From: Lachnospiraceae bacterium
GTDB lineage: Bacteria; Bacillota; Clostridia; Lachnospirales; Lachnospiraceae
Length of the DNA: 57,389 nucleotides
Reading direction: 5' to 3'
Assembly: GCA_028692395.1 (NCBI GenBank)
Contig: JAQUXP010000024.1
Coordinates: 1-57,389, forward strand
Every line of letters begins with the position of its first letter. The first letter of the stretch is position 1. The position numbers and the translations under genes were made by a program. Of the stretch, positions 25,296-35,452 are shown in pieces. The notes under the pieces are model-generated. The model searched no databases. It was given only the letters and a program-made list of their open reading frames with translations, and had not been told where the DNA came from.

Positions 25296-26678
25296 TTATT
25301 GCCGAAGATTTTCCAAACCTGCAGTGTCTCTGGCTGCCTTTGCAGCCCCCAAAGCCGCTTCCTCCACTGCCGGCATCAGCCGCATCTCTTTACCAAAACG
25401 ATCCTGTAAGAGCTGCACAAGCACCGGGTTTCTTCGAAGTCCATTTCCGCTTCCATAGATCACCTGACACTCCCGAAGATTCTCTTCTTCCGAAGCATAA
25501 AAGGTGTACAGCTCCTGAACGATTCCCTGCAGCACCGCCAGACAGAATTCGCCTGGATGAAAGTTATGCGCTGTAACACCGGAAAATCCCCCCGACTGGC
25601 TGGGATCCTTCCTGCTTCCAAGAAAATGGGTATCCGCCTGCAGCTGTTTTCTGCAATTATTTTTCGTTTCATCCTGCTTCTGTTGTTCATACACCTTCCT
25701 GGCGGCCTCTGTCATTTTCTCATAAATGTCAGAGGCTGCTTCCGTACCCAAAAGCTGTGCTGTCTCCATATAAAAATCCCGCAGCAGCTGCCATGCATAA
25801 CCGCCGCACAGAGCAGCACCTACCAGCAGATATTTTCCTTTGAGGAAGGGACGCAGCTCAAGTGCGGAATCTGTCCGGCACTGATCTGTGACAATGGAAA
25901 TCTGTGCCGAGGTTCCTACGGTAATCTGAATCCCACAACCACCTGCCCCATAAACTTCTTCCTTTTCTGTCCATTTCAGGCTTCCATAAACAGAGGCCTG
26001 ATTATCCCCCAGCGCTGACATGATCCATATTCCTTCTTTTGTTTTTCCGATCATCCTTTCCCCTGCTATTTCGGGTAAAATTTCCGAACAGATTCCCGCT
26101 TTCGAAAGGGCTTCCAGGTCAAACCTCTGGTTCTTTATATCAAAGCAACCAAGTGCCGCTGCATTGGATGGATGCATGACCGGTCTGTCAAGCCCGCCAA
26201 GCTGCATGGCTACATAATCCCCGATTGTACAGATTTTTACTGCATTTTCAGGCACTGCATGATGAAGGATCTGATAATAATGTGTACAGAGCCCATAACC
26301 GGCAGCTATCTGATACCCGGTCAGACGTGAGAGCCTTTGACTGCAGGTCTCACCTTCACAGACCTCATTTCCACAGGCATCCTGCCAGGTGTAAAGAGGC
26401 GAGCAGGCTTTTCCCGCCGCATCCACATACACAATCCCGTGCATCTGTGTGGAAATACCCATGGCAAAAGGCATTTTTTCTTCTTTTACGATTTGTTCTA
26501 TAAGTCTGCGCACCCGCTCCATAATCTGTTGCGGATCCTGAAGTGCTGTGTGTCCCGCCTCCTTTAATTCCGGTAACGGATCAGACACTGAAAGGCTCTG
26601 CAGCAGTTTTCCCTCATCTCCCAGACACACTGCACAGACCGAGGTAGTTCCTATATCAAGACCAATGTAGTTAGACAT
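25296..26678 (-). CDS. FGGY-family carbohydrate kinase (sedoheptulokinase-like)
   Basis: 460 residues with the FGGY architecture: phosphate-1 loop YIGLDIGTTSVCAVCL, STQMHG and TWQD (catalytic Asp in WQDACG), the phosphate-2 region VTVGTSAQIS and adenosine region VIYGSGNGLRRNP. The shape is closest to sedoheptulokinase or xylulokinase-like enzymes, but the sugar cannot be assigned from sequence alone. No linked sugar transporter or isomerase. Confidence 0.8.
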   Translation of the reverse strand: MSNYIGLDIGTTSVCAVCLGDEGKLLQSLSVSDPLPELKEAGHTALQDPQQIMERVRRLIEQIVKEEKMPFAMGISTQMHGIVYVDAAGKACSPLYTWQDACGNEVCEGETCSQRLSRLTGYQIAAGYGLCTHYYQILHHAVPENAVKICTIGDYVAMQLGGLDRPVMHPSNAAALGCFDIKNQRFDLEALSKAGICSEILPEIAGERMIGKTKEGIWIMSALGDNQASVYGSLKWTEKEEVYGAGGCGIQITVGTSAQISIVTDQCRTDSALELRPFLKGKYLLVGAALCGGYAWQLLRDFYMETAQLLGTEAASDIYEKMTEAARKVYEQQKQDETKNNCRKQLQADTHFLGSRKDPSQSGGFSGVTAHNFHPGEFCLAVLQGIVQELYTFYASEEENLRECQVIYGSGNGLRRNPVLVQLLQDRFGKEMRLMPAVEEAALGAAKAARDTAGLENLRQ

Positions 26679-26770
26679 AATATTCTTCCTTTTCTTATCG
26701 ATTCATCTTTTTTTGTAAAGTATTTTGTTATCCTAAATGTTTAAGACCCCTTGTTATTAACTTTAAGTAT

Positions 26771-26904
26771 AAAAAATAACGCCCTCACCCTCGCAAAGTG
26801 TAGCGTTATTTTTTAGACTTACATAGTACCGAGGTGGCTAGGTTTCAGCTAGCTGTCGGTTCTCTTGTTAAGTACATTATAAGCGAATCAGTTTTAAATG
26901 TCAA
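26771..26904 (-). ncRNA. Candidate small RNA of about 100 nt with its own promoter and terminator
   Basis: On the minus strand a consensus promoter TTGACA (26899-26904), 17 bases, TATAAT (26876-26881) leads to a predicted transcript from about 26869. It ends in a hairpin with arms AATAACGC (26803-26812) and GCGTTATT (26773-26782) followed by T-run. No open frame of note lies within. An imperfect inverted repeat (ATAGTACC..GGTGG at 26823-26837 and its complement at 26919-26933) straddles the promoter. The form resembles antitoxin RNAs of type I systems, but no toxin frame was found. Confidence 0.55.
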
Positions 26905-26960
26905 AAACAATTTTTAAACCACCCAGGTACTATACAACACGAAATGCAACGCAAAATAGA

Positions 26961-26986
26961 AATAAGCCCCAAAATAGGGGCTTATT
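26961..26986 (-). terminator. Terminator of tRNA-Leu
   Basis: On the minus strand AATAAGCCCC-tatttt-GGGGCTTATT followed by TCTATTTT, starting just after the tRNA 3' end. Confidence 0.8.
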
Positions 26987-26989
26987 AAA

Positions 26990-27075
26990 TGCCGCAGACC
27001 GGAATCGAACCGGTACGGGTATCACTACCCACGGGATTTTAAGTCCCGGGCGTCTGCCAGTTCCGCCACTGCGGC
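26990..27075 (-). tRNA. tRNA-Leu(UAA)
   Basis: Acceptor stem GCCGCAG/CTGCGGC with discriminator A, D-arm GGCGGAACTGGCAGACGC, anticodon loop CTTAAAA (anticodon TAA), a long variable arm CCGTGGGTAGTGATACCCG region typical of leucine tRNAs, and T-arm GGTTCGATTCC. CCA is not encoded, which fits the CCA-adding enzyme in this window. Confidence 0.95.
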
Positions 27076-27144
27076 TTATGTACAGGTATGTGTACCACAT
27101 AACCTGTACCACAAAATACAGTATAAAATTATTTGTTCAAAAAA

Positions 27145-29280
27145 TCAAGCTTTTTTTTGCTGTTCCTTTGTTTTATAGAAGTCAAAGTCTGAATCCTCCT
27201 CACGATGCAGCACAATTGCTGATAAAGGAAAAAGTTCCAGTGTCAATATTCCAGCCTTTACCTCATGCTCCCGCTTCATAGTGGAGAATCCGATGGCATT
27301 GCTGCCAAATACTTCCGTCATCTTTGTATCCTCCGTACGTGCGATACCTGTCTGCCATACCGGAACCTCTACCTTCACCTGTTCTGCACGATTATTGATA
27401 ACAACTACCACCTGTTCATGGCGGTCAAAGCGGCCATAAGAAATCAGGTTAAAGTCTTTATGCAAAAACTTTATGGATCCATGGATGAATACCGGATATT
27501 TACGGTGAATATAGATGGCATTCTTATAAAAGCGCAGCAATTCACGATCCTCATGGCCCCATGGATAAGCACGACGGCTGTCCGGATCAGTAAAACCACA
27601 TAGTCCGGCTTCGTCTCCATAATACAGGGTCGGTGCACCAGGCCAGGTCATCTGCATGATCACGGCTTCCCGCAGCACAGCCTTGTTAATATTTTCTGTA
27701 GCGGCCTCTGCACCGGCATTTCCGATACGTCCCACGCAGTGATTCGTACGGGTAAGGAATCTGGAATGGTCATGGTTATCCAGCTCATTCATAGATACAT
27801 CCAGAGACTGACGGTAAAACTGAGGCGTGTTATAAACCATGGTATCATAGAAGACATCCGCATTTCCAAGCAGATCCGCACGGAACTGATCGCTGTGCTT
27901 TTCCATACCGGTCAAAAACCAGGATACAGGCTCCATAAAGGCATCATAGTTCATAACGGTATCCCACTCATCACCCTGCAGCCAGCTGCGGGCATCTCCA
28001 TAATGCTCTGCAAGAACGATTGCCTCCGGATTCGCTTCTTTTACCACCTGACGGAATCTCTTCCAGAAAGTATGATTAAAATTAGGAGTATGACCAAGAT
28101 CTGCAGCTACATCCAGTCTCCAGCCATCTACATTGAACGGCGGTGAAACCCACTTTCTGGCCACACGCATAATATCATCCATCAGCTTTGGAGATTCTTC
28201 ATAGTTTAACTTCGGCAGTGTATTATGTCCCCACCAGCCGTCATAGAATTCATTATAAGGCCAGTCATGTTCATTCAGAAATTTAAAAAAGGTATGGTAA
28301 GGGCTCTTCTTATCAATATAAGCACCTTTTTCGTAACCCTCCTGCTTCTCGTAGATGCGTTCCCGATCCAGCCACTTGTTAAAGGAACCACAGTGATTGA
28401 ATACTCCGTCCAGAATCAGGCGCATCCCCCGTCTGTGTACCTCTTCCACCAGCTTAATCAGCAGCTGGTTACTTGCTTCCAGATTTTCCATGTTCGTTAC
28501 ACGGTTAATATATCTGGTGGCATGGGTATTATCCTTATCATCTGGCTGCAGCAGTTCTCCATCATCCTTCACAATTTTTCCAAAATGGGGATCTACATAA
28601 TCATAATCCTGTATATCGTACTTATGGTTTGACGGTGACACGAAGATAGGATTCAGATAGATCACCTGTATCCCAAGATCCTGCAGATAATCCAGTTTAT
28701 CTATTACTCCCTGCAGATCTCCCCCATAAAAGTTACTGACATCCATGGATTCCGGCACTGCACTCCATTTATCATTCTTTCTCACCTGACGGTCGATATA
28801 AAAGTATTCTCCTGTCTCAATATCATTCGTCGTATCCCCGTTGTAGAAACGATCGACATAAATCTGATACATCACAGCACCCTTCGCCCATTCCGGCGTT
28901 TTAAAACCTGGCACGATACCAAAGGAGTAGACCTCCTGCAGTTCACGGGTTACACCCAGCTTGTTAAAGTAACAGGTGATCTTTCCACACTGAATCTCAA
29001 AAAAATAATGGATCGCTTCTGTCCCTACCGGTATTTTGATTCCATAATAATCAAATCCATTGCGGGTATATTCAATCTTCATCTGCTCACGCAGCTTTCC
29101 ACTGATAAAGTAGACAGCATCTACATCATTGCGCATCGTACGAAAACGTATCGTAACTGTATCTCCCGGCTCCGGCTCCAGTGGCATCTTGTACTGTAAG
29201 CTTTCATCTGCAAAAAGAGCACTTTTATTAAACACAGCCCTCATCTGAGTGACATACTGCTGCTTTTTTTCGTTATCCAT
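27145..29280 (-). CDS. GH13 alpha-amylase family enzyme (neopullulanase/cyclomaltodextrinase-like)
   Basis: 711 residues, no signal peptide. An N-terminal beta-sandwich domain (about 1-125) precedes the (beta/alpha)8 barrel: region I DGVFNHCG, nucleophile Asp in GWRLDVAADLGH, acid/base Glu in VLAEHYGD, and Asp in NELDNHDHSR. The barrel also has a region V-like MYQIYVDRFYNGD. Probably degrades maltodextrins or branched starch fragments in the cytoplasm. The gene stands alone with GAGGG before the ATG. Confidence 0.9.
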   Translation of the reverse strand: MDNEKKQQYVTQMRAVFNKSALFADESLQYKMPLEPEPGDTVTIRFRTMRNDVDAVYFISGKLREQMKIEYTRNGFDYYGIKIPVGTEAIHYFFEIQCGKITCYFNKLGVTRELQEVYSFGIVPGFKTPEWAKGAVMYQIYVDRFYNGDTTNDIETGEYFYIDRQVRKNDKWSAVPESMDVSNFYGGDLQGVIDKLDYLQDLGIQVIYLNPIFVSPSNHKYDIQDYDYVDPHFGKIVKDDGELLQPDDKDNTHATRYINRVTNMENLEASNQLLIKLVEEVHRRGMRLILDGVFNHCGSFNKWLDRERIYEKQEGYEKGAYIDKKSPYHTFFKFLNEHDWPYNEFYDGWWGHNTLPKLNYEESPKLMDDIMRVARKWVSPPFNVDGWRLDVAADLGHTPNFNHTFWKRFRQVVKEANPEAIVLAEHYGDARSWLQGDEWDTVMNYDAFMEPVSWFLTGMEKHSDQFRADLLGNADVFYDTMVYNTPQFYRQSLDVSMNELDNHDHSRFLTRTNHCVGRIGNAGAEAATENINKAVLREAVIMQMTWPGAPTLYYGDEAGLCGFTDPDSRRAYPWGHEDRELLRFYKNAIYIHRKYPVFIHGSIKFLHKDFNLISYGRFDRHEQVVVVINNRAEQVKVEVPVWQTGIARTEDTKMTEVFGSNAIGFSTMKREHEVKAGILTLELFPLSAIVLHREEDSDFDFYKTKEQQKKA

Positions 29281-29321
29281 TTTATTCCCTCATTTCACAA
29301 TTCATAAGCTTCCTTCTATCA

Positions 29322-29415
29322 TGAACACTAAGCTCGAAGATACCTCGCTAAGTGTTCAGATATGCATTCTCACTAAGTTCAATCTGCGCTCCGCCTGATT
29401 GCTCTAAGTGTTCCT
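29322..29415. repeat. Inverted and direct copies of a GAACACTTAG-type motif
   Basis: TGAACACTAAGC (29321-29332) faces GCTAAGTGTTCA (29347-29358), and further partial copies CTAAGTTC (about 29373) and CTAAGTGTTC (about 29404) follow. The cluster lies directly upstream of the GH13 start and could be operator sites or an interspersed repeat. Confidence 0.5.
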
Positions 29416-29466
29416 AGTATATCTTAGTTTCCCCGCCAGCACAAGAAACAAAATAACCAAACAATC

Positions 29467-29517
29467 TTTCCTGCTTTTGGGCAGGAAAAAGGACAGCTGT
29501 CGAACGCTGTCCTTTTT
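29467..29517 (-). terminator. Double hairpin terminator after ftsH
   Basis: Perfect arms AAAAAGGACAGC (29486-29497) and GCTGTCCTTTTT (29506-29517) form a terminator usable from both sides. A second hairpin TTTCCTGC-ttttgg-GCAGGAAA (29467-29488) overlaps it. The stretch 29518-29666 holds no gene. Confidence 0.8.
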
Positions 29518-29666
29518 GGAGAAGGTATTTCTTCTTATGGGGTGTAGCAAAAACTATATAATGTATTGGGGGGTTTTTACAAGAATTATAGTACCATATT
29601 TGTCCCAATAAGTGTGCACAAATCTCACAATTTTTCAATTGTGTTTTTGTTCACTTTGCCAACACA

Positions 29667-31514
29667 TCATTCTGACGCTTCTGCCTCTTCCATAAAAATT
29701 GCCTCAAACTCCTGTCGATTCAACTTCTCTTTTGTCATAAGCTGTTTTGCACACTCTTCCAGCACAAATGTATGCTGGGAAATCATCTCTTTTGCCCTCT
29801 GGTGACACTCTTCGATAATCTGATGTACTTCTTCGTCTATAACGGCTGCCACATTCTCACTGAAGCTCTTTGTATGTCCCCAGTCTCTTCCGATAAAAAT
29901 CTCATCGGAATCATCTCCATAGCTGACAAGACCTACCTTTGCAGACATACCATACTTGGTCACCATAGCTCTTGCGGTTGCGGTTGCCTGCTTGATATCC
30001 TGAGATGCACCTGTTGTAATATCATCGAAGATCATCTCCTCTGCCACACGGCCTCCCAGGCATACTGTGATATACTGCAGCATCTTGCCTCTTGTATTGA
30101 ACATATCATCATTCTCCGGCTGAGGCATGGTGTATCCAGCTGCTCCTGCCCCGGTAGGAATAATAGAGATTGTATATACCGGTTCCATATCCGGAAGCAC
30201 ATGGAACAAAATTGCGTGACCTGTCTCATGGTAAGCTGTAATTCTTTTTTCCTTCTCGGAAATCACACGGCTCTTCTTCTCTGTTCCGATACCAACCTTG
30301 ATAAATGCCCGCTTAATGTCATCCTGTAACAGAAAAGATCGATTTTCTTTTGCAGAATAAATCGCAGCTTCATTTAGAAGATTTTCCAATTCCGCACCGG
30401 TAAAGCCTGCTGTAGTCTGTGCAATCTGCTTCAGATTCACATCGTCACCCAGGGGTTTTCCTTTTGCATGGACTTTAAGAATCTCTTCCCGTCCTCTCAC
30501 ATCCGGTGCGCCCACCATAACACGGCGATCAAAACGGCCCGGACGCAGAATTGCCGGATCCAGAATATCCACACGGTTGGTGGCTGCCATTACGATGATG
30601 CCCTCATTTACACCAAAACCATCCATCTCCACAAGCAGCTGATTCAGAGTTTGTTCCCTCTCATCATGTCCGCCGCCCATACCGGAACCACGTTTTCTTG
30701 CCACTGCATCAATCTCATCGATAAAGATAATACACGGTGCGTGCTGCTTTCCTTCTTCAAAAAGATCTCTTACTCGGGATGCACCTACACCTACAAACAT
30801 TTCCACAAAATCAGATCCGGAAATGCTGAAAAACGGAACTCCTGCCTCTCCTGCAACAGCTTTTGCAAGCAGGGTTTTTCCGGTACCTGGAGGTCCCACC
30901 AGGATAACACCTTTTGGAATTCTTGCACCAACTGCAGTGTACTTCTGCGGCTGTTTCAGAAAATCCACAATTTCTTCCAGATCTTCCTTCTCCTCCTGGA
31001 GACCGGCCACATTCTGGAACGTCACCTTATGGTCCCCTTCTTTAGATAACTTTGCCCTGCTTTTTCCAAAGTCCATCATCTTGGCGTTTGTTCCACCACC
31101 GCCTCCGGCACCTGCCACCATACGATTCATAAACATCATAAGAATCATCACAAGCGCCACTCCTATGATAATTGGTATTACCATATCAAGCAGGGTATTA
31201 TCCTGTGGTACATCACTGATCAGATAATTGGCAAAATCAGCATCGATCATCATCTGACGATACTCCTGTATATCGCTGACATTTACCTGGGCTGTTTGAC
31301 CGTCCTTTGTTTCAAATACCAGAGATCCGGTAGGCACCTGTGTATTCTGATGAATCGTTACCTTTTCGATGGTATGATTTTCCAATTCGTTTTGAAACAC
31401 CTTCTCCGAAACAACATTCTGTCGCTGAAGCAGATTCGGAAGAAAGAAAAATATAAATATCAGGAGTGCTGCTGTAAGCAGATAAACTCCTACTCCTCTT
31501 GACTGTCTTTTCAC
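29667..31514 (-). CDS. ftsH: ATP-dependent zinc metalloprotease FtsH
   Basis: Membrane AAA+ protease for quality control. 615 residues from a GTG at 31514, chosen for AAAGGAG five bases upstream; a longer frame to 31610 would overlap hpt. Two membrane segments (about 10-30 and 107-130) flank the periplasmic-side domain; then Walker [14 protein letters not shown], Walker [34 protein letters not shown] and the zinc motif HETGHA. In the tilS-hpt-ftsH order of Firmicutes. Confidence 0.97.
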   Translation of the reverse strand: MKRQSRGVGVYLLTAALLIFIFFFLPNLLQRQNVVSEKVFQNELENHTIEKVTIHQNTQVPTGSLVFETKDGQTAQVNVSDIQEYRQMMIDADFANYLISDVPQDNTLLDMVIPIIIGVALVMILMMFMNRMVAGAGGGGGTNAKMMDFGKSRAKLSKEGDHKVTFQNVAGLQEEKEDLEEIVDFLKQPQKYTAVGARIPKGVILVGPPGTGKTLLAKAVAGEAGVPFFSISGSDFVEMFVGVGASRVRDLFEEGKQHAPCIIFIDEIDAVARKRGSGMGGGHDEREQTLNQLLVEMDGFGVNEGIIVMAATNRVDILDPAILRPGRFDRRVMVGAPDVRGREEILKVHAKGKPLGDDVNLKQIAQTTAGFTGAELENLLNEAAIYSAKENRSFLLQDDIKRAFIKVGIGTEKKSRVISEKEKRITAYHETGHAILFHVLPDMEPVYTISIIPTGAGAAGYTMPQPENDDMFNTRGKMLQYITVCLGGRVAEEMIFDDITTGASQDIKQATATARAMVTKYGMSAKVGLVSYGDDSDEIFIGRDWGHTKSFSENVAAVIDEEVHQIIEECHQRAKEMISQHTFVLEECAKQLMTKEKLNRQEFEAIFMEEAEASE

Positions 31515-31524
31515 GTATTCTCCT

Positions 31525-32055
31525 TTATCCTTCCAGCTCCACAACACCAATGTAGGGAAGGTTCCTATATTTTTGCTGATAATCAAGTCCATATCCAACG
31601 ACGAATTCATCCGGAATCTGGAAACAACAGTAATCTACATTCACATCCGGTACCACCCGGCGATCCGGTTTGTCAAGCAGGGTACACAGACGCAGACTTG
31701 CAGGGTTTCTTTTCTTCAGAATCTGAATCAGATAGCTCAAGGTTCTTCCGGAATCAATGATGTCCTCCACAATGATTACATCCTTACCTTCCAGCGACTG
31801 ATCCAGATCTTTGACGATCTTTACCACACCACTTGATTTGGTATCATCACCATAGCTGGAAACCGACATAAAGTCAAGGCTGACCGGAACAGTAATACAC
31901 TGAGAAAGAGAGCACATAAAATAAACTCCACCCTTCAGCACACCGATCATATGAACTTCTTTTCCGGCATACTCTCTGCTGATCTCTTCACCGATCTGGC
32001 GAATCTTTGCATCAATAGTAGCCTCATCGATCAAAACCGATATTTTTTCACTCAT
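31525..32055 (-). CDS. hpt: Hypoxanthine phosphoribosyltransferase
   Basis: Purine salvage: converts hypoxanthine and guanine with PRPP to IMP and GMP. 176 residues from the ATG at 32055 (GGAGG eight bases upstream). PRPP-binding loop [17 protein letters not shown] and the PPi-loop GVLKGGVYF are clear. Its start overlaps the end of tilS by 8 bases. Confidence 0.96.
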   Translation of the reverse strand: MSEKISVLIDEATIDAKIRQIGEEISREYAGKEVHMIGVLKGGVYFMCSLSQCITVPVSLDFMSVSSYGDDTKSSGVVKIVKDLDQSLEGKDVIIVEDIIDSGRTLSYLIQILKKRNPASLRLCTLLDKPDRRVVPDVNVDYCCFQIPDEFVVGYGLDYQQKYRNLPYIGVVELEG

Positions 32056-33463
32056 TTGTATTTCCTCCATCTACTTGAATCTGTAAAATATTACGTGTAG
32101 TCTGACTGATCTTCGCACTCTCGCCAATTCTGTAACCGACGACCCAGAGGATCCTGCTTCCTTCTGCCAGAAGAAGCAGCTTATCCCGCTCCTTTTGAGG
32201 AATCTTACAGTCAATCAGATAATCCTTGAGCTTCCTGCGACCCCCTGCCTGGTTAATTACAAGGTAATCCCCTCTTTGTCTTGTACGAAATACCACATTA
32301 GGATTTATTCTATCATAATCAAACCATTTCGTATATGTTTTTTCCGGAATTTGTTTGCCCTGATACTCTGATTTTTCCATAGTAATGGTATAATCTCCCC
32401 AGTAAACGGTTTGTTTCCCCTTTATGGGAAGCTCTGTCAGCCGGATCTTTTGCTCTTCTCGCAGGTTCTCTTTCACCACTTTTGCATCTGTCTCAGATCT
32501 GCTGAGGGTGATCCCTGTGTAGGTATGCCTTGCCACAATTTGGCCCGGCAGAGAAACCTGTTTTCCTGTATCCATGTCAAACAGACGATAGACACTCTCT
32601 ACATGCTCTCGAGTGATATCTCTTCGCCCTCCTGCAAGAGCAGCAATCAGACCAAGCAGCAGGCGACGAACCAGAACGGCCGGCTCCCCTGCACATTCCT
32701 GAGAGATCTCTATGCCTGATTTCCCCTCACGCACCTGACTCTTTCTCAAACGTTCTGTCTGAAGCTCCAGATACGCACGTGCTTCCCCTATATCCTCAGA
32801 AACCGCTGCAATATGGGAAACAGCCTGGGGATTAATCTGTTCTTCCATCACTGGTATCACATGATGACGAATCTGATTTCTGGAATAATCATCCAGTATA
32901 TTCGTACTGTCCTCACACCAGGAAATCCGGTTCTGTCGAAGCCAGTTTTCTATCTCACATCTTCTCACGCCCAGAAGAGGTCGGATGATGTGATCTCTCA
33001 CCGGACGAAGCGCATCCAGTCCATCCAGAGAGGTCCCCCTGGACAGGTGAAAGAGAAATGTCTCTGCGAGATCATTCTGATGATGTGCCAGTGCAAGTTT
33101 CTCTGCCCCGTGCTTTCTCATACAGTCAGCATATGCCTCTCTTCGCAGATTCCGTCCCATCTCCTCGGTACCAAGATGGGCCTCTTTTGCCAGAAGTTCC
33201 ACCTGATAAGAATACTCATAACAGGGAATCTCAAGCCTGGCACACAGGTTCTGGCAAAACAGCGCATCCTGTCTGGCCTCTTCACCCCTTATATTATGAT
33301 TTATATGCACTGCCTGGATATGGCAGTCCAGTTCCTGCCTTAATTTATACAGCATAAAAAGAAGACATACGGAATCTGCACCGCCGGATAATCCTACAAG
33401 ACAGGTTTCCCGGGGCAAAAGCATCTGATGTTTTCTGATATATTCTAATATTTTTTTCTGCAT
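32048..33463 (-). CDS. tilS: tRNA(Ile)-lysidine synthase
   Basis: Modifies the wobble cytidine of tRNA-Ile(CAU) to lysidine. 471 residues: N-type PP-loop LVGLSGGADSVCLLF at residue 22, HINHNIRGEEA and AHHQNDLAETFLFHLSRG, then the C-terminal TilS domains, including VVFRTRQRGDYLVINQAGGRRKLKDYLID. Upstream of hpt and ftsH as in B. subtilis. Confidence 0.96.
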   Translation of the reverse strand: MQKKILEYIRKHQMLLPRETCLVGLSGGADSVCLLFMLYKLRQELDCHIQAVHINHNIRGEEARQDALFCQNLCARLEIPCYEYSYQVELLAKEAHLGTEEMGRNLRREAYADCMRKHGAEKLALAHHQNDLAETFLFHLSRGTSLDGLDALRPVRDHIIRPLLGVRRCEIENWLRQNRISWCEDSTNILDDYSRNQIRHHVIPVMEEQINPQAVSHIAAVSEDIGEARAYLELQTERLRKSQVREGKSGIEISQECAGEPAVLVRRLLLGLIAALAGGRRDITREHVESVYRLFDMDTGKQVSLPGQIVARHTYTGITLSRSETDAKVVKENLREEQKIRLTELPIKGKQTVYWGDYTITMEKSEYQGKQIPEKTYTKWFDYDRINPNVVFRTRQRGDYLVINQAGGRRKLKDYLIDCKIPQKERDKLLLLAEGSRILWVVGYRIGESAKISQTTRNILQIQVDGGNTNE

Positions 33464-33497
33464 TCTTTTATTCCTTTGTATCTGCTGCTTTTATTTT

Positions 33498-33525
33498 GTA
33501 AATGCTCAGTCCTTTGTGAACAGTA
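33498..33525. repeat. Short interspersed repeat, 28-base copy
   Basis: These 28 bases are identical to 37030-37057. This copy lies between the SpoIIE-type gene and tilS and is only the right half of the hairpin seen at 37008. Confidence 0.75.
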
Positions 33526-33528
33526 TCA

Positions 33529-35013
33529 TCATTTTTTCCATACTCCTGCTACCAGCACTGTCATGTCGTCCCTGGCTTCATAGCTGCAATAGGACATCAC
33601 ATGCTCCAGGATACTTCTCCCCAGCTCTTTGGGGGTTGTACTGTGCAGCTTCAGAATGATCTCCTTCATCACCTCTTCCTCTCTTGACAGGGGAAGGGCA
33701 TCCAGTACGCCATCCGTAACCATGATGATATAATCACCGTCATAAACCTTCTTTGTCGCAGTATCATAGTCCAATTGCTGCGTAAGTCCTGCTGCAATAC
33801 TGGTGGATGAGATCGCTTCCACCCACTGATCTCGCTTGATGAATGTGGTACAGGCACCTGCCTTCAGAAAATCGCAGACACCACTGTACAGATTCACAGA
33901 ACACAGATCCACCGTGGAAAACATTCCGTCCCCCCGCTGCAGCACCAGTGCTGAATTAATCATCCGTGCTGCTGTCTCCTTAGAGAATCCGGAAGCAAGA
34001 TACTCTTCCATGAGTTCAACCACCGTTTCGCTTTCACGATTGGCATCAAGTCCAGAACCCATACCGTCCGACAGACACATCAAAAAGGATTCCTCACAGT
34101 CAGCACAGGTATAACTGTCGCCGGATATTTTCTCCTGATCTCTTGTGACCTTTGCCACTCCATATAAAACCCGGTAATTGACTTCCTCGATGAATAACAC
34201 CGTGGTGTATTCCCCGTTCAAAAGCGTTCTGCCCTCCTGGACTGCCATCATCTTTGTCTGGCAGATCTGAGACAGAACCTTAGCGACCTCATGAAGAGTC
34301 ACGCACTGCCCTCCGAAGGTCCTCACGGTCAGATACAGTTTAATCTTATCAGAAGGTTTCTCCAGCATCCATATTTTTTTAACAGCAACATGCTTTTTTC
34401 TCAGCATCCGGCATACCTGTTCCTCCAGATTTTCCGGAACAGTGCTGATGCTGTAGATATCATCAGCAGTCCTCTGCATGATGTGCGCAACTTCATTTAA
34501 CTGTTCCGCCACCGCCAGACGATTTTCAATCAGTTTGTTATTCCATACCAGTGCCTGTTTGGAGCGAAAAAAATATTGTTTCAAAAGCTCCAGGAATCTG
34601 GCACCATTGACACAGTGCAGCATCCAGTCTGCCTGAATCAGTTCCGTCTTCTCCGGCTCGCCCTCCTCATATGCTTTCAGGAGCTCACATACCTGCTGTA
34701 ATGTCAGATGATAGCAGAGTTCCCAGCAGGAATCATGTTTTGCACACCGCACACAGATCTGACTGGTACAGGCATCCATAATCTCCAGCATTTCCCCATT
34801 GGAAAGATGTTCCTTTCGATAGGGCAGGCTGTAGAAGGTATTGGCCAGCTTTTGAAAAGAATGGGCATAACGTTCCATCTGTTCTTTTTGCGGATGTTTC
34901 TCGTACACCACATTATCTGCTCTGCTTTTTCTGGTCATATAAACAGTTTTTGCCATGTCCCGTCCAATCAGAAAAAGACTGATCACGAGCATGGCAAGTA
35001 TCCATCCCGGCAT
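33529..35013 (-). CDS. SpoIIE-family PP2C protein phosphatase
   Basis: 494 residues from the ATG at 35013 behind AGAAAGGAG (a TTG at 35031 is inside the upstream leader). One N-terminal membrane segment (about 3-20), a Cys-containing helical region (CTSQICVRCAKHDSCWELC, about 82-100), then the SpoIIE PP2C domain with SGDSYTC, CLSDGMGSGLDA, GDGMFSTVDL and MVTDGVLDALP. B. subtilis SpoIIE is about 830 residues with ten membrane segments, so this form lacks most of that region. It occupies the spoIIE position between divIC and tilS; it probably activates sigmaF through SpoIIAA. Confidence 0.9.
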   Translation of the reverse strand: MPGWILAMLVISLFLIGRDMAKTVYMTRKSRADNVVYEKHPQKEQMERYAHSFQKLANTFYSLPYRKEHLSNGEMLEIMDACTSQICVRCAKHDSCWELCYHLTLQQVCELLKAYEEGEPEKTELIQADWMLHCVNGARFLELLKQYFFRSKQALVWNNKLIENRLAVAEQLNEVAHIMQRTADDIYSISTVPENLEEQVCRMLRKKHVAVKKIWMLEKPSDKIKLYLTVRTFGGQCVTLHEVAKVLSQICQTKMMAVQEGRTLLNGEYTTVLFIEEVNYRVLYGVAKVTRDQEKISGDSYTCADCEESFLMCLSDGMGSGLDANRESETVVELMEEYLASGFSKETAARMINSALVLQRGDGMFSTVDLCSVNLYSGVCDFLKAGACTTFIKRDQWVEAISSTSIAAGLTQQLDYDTATKKVYDGDYIIMVTDGVLDALPLSREEEVMKEIILKLHSTTPKELGRSILEHVMSYCSYEARDDMTVLVAGVWKK

Positions 35014-35125
35014 GTAATACTCCTTTCTCAAAGGTTCTGTTAAAGGAGTATTATATACGCATTCCTATACGAATTTTGTCAAAATACAGGAGCAATTTTA
35101 AAAAAGTATTGCTAAAATCCGACTT

Positions 35126-35452
35126 CTATTTTGCTTCCTTGAATACAATTTCATTTTCCTTGACAAGTCCAAGACGCTCTTTTGCGATCTTTTCCAGATA
35201 AGCATCACTTGACATCTCGGTTTCCATCTCGCTGATATCCTCCGTGCGCTGATTTTCCTGCGCAATCTGCTGCTCCAGCTGTGTAACCTTTTGCTCGTTG
35301 GAATTAATCTTTGCACTGATACGCTGTCCTTCAATCAGAAGCGCACCAAGCAAAATACAGAGCACAAATGTAATTACCAGCATGGCTACCCGGTTCTGTC
35401 TGTTATTATTTCTTTTTGTAAGCGTTTTTTTTACGCTTCTTTTTTTCTTCAT
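35126..35452 (-). CDS. divIC: Septum formation initiator DivIC/FtsL-type protein
   Basis: Bitopic division protein, 108 residues from the ATG at 35452: basic N-terminus, membrane segment (about 24-42), then a leucine-zipper coiled coil (KINSNEQKVTQLEQQIAQEN) and the closing YLEKIAKERLGLVKENEIVF motif. Its start lies inside the 3' end of yabQ, an overlap of 47 bases. Confidence 0.88.
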   Translation of the reverse strand: MKKKRSVKKTLTKRNNNRQNRVAMLVITFVLCILLGALLIEGQRISAKINSNEQKVTQLEQQIAQENQRTEDISEMETEMSSDAYLEKIAKERLGLVKENEIVFKEAK

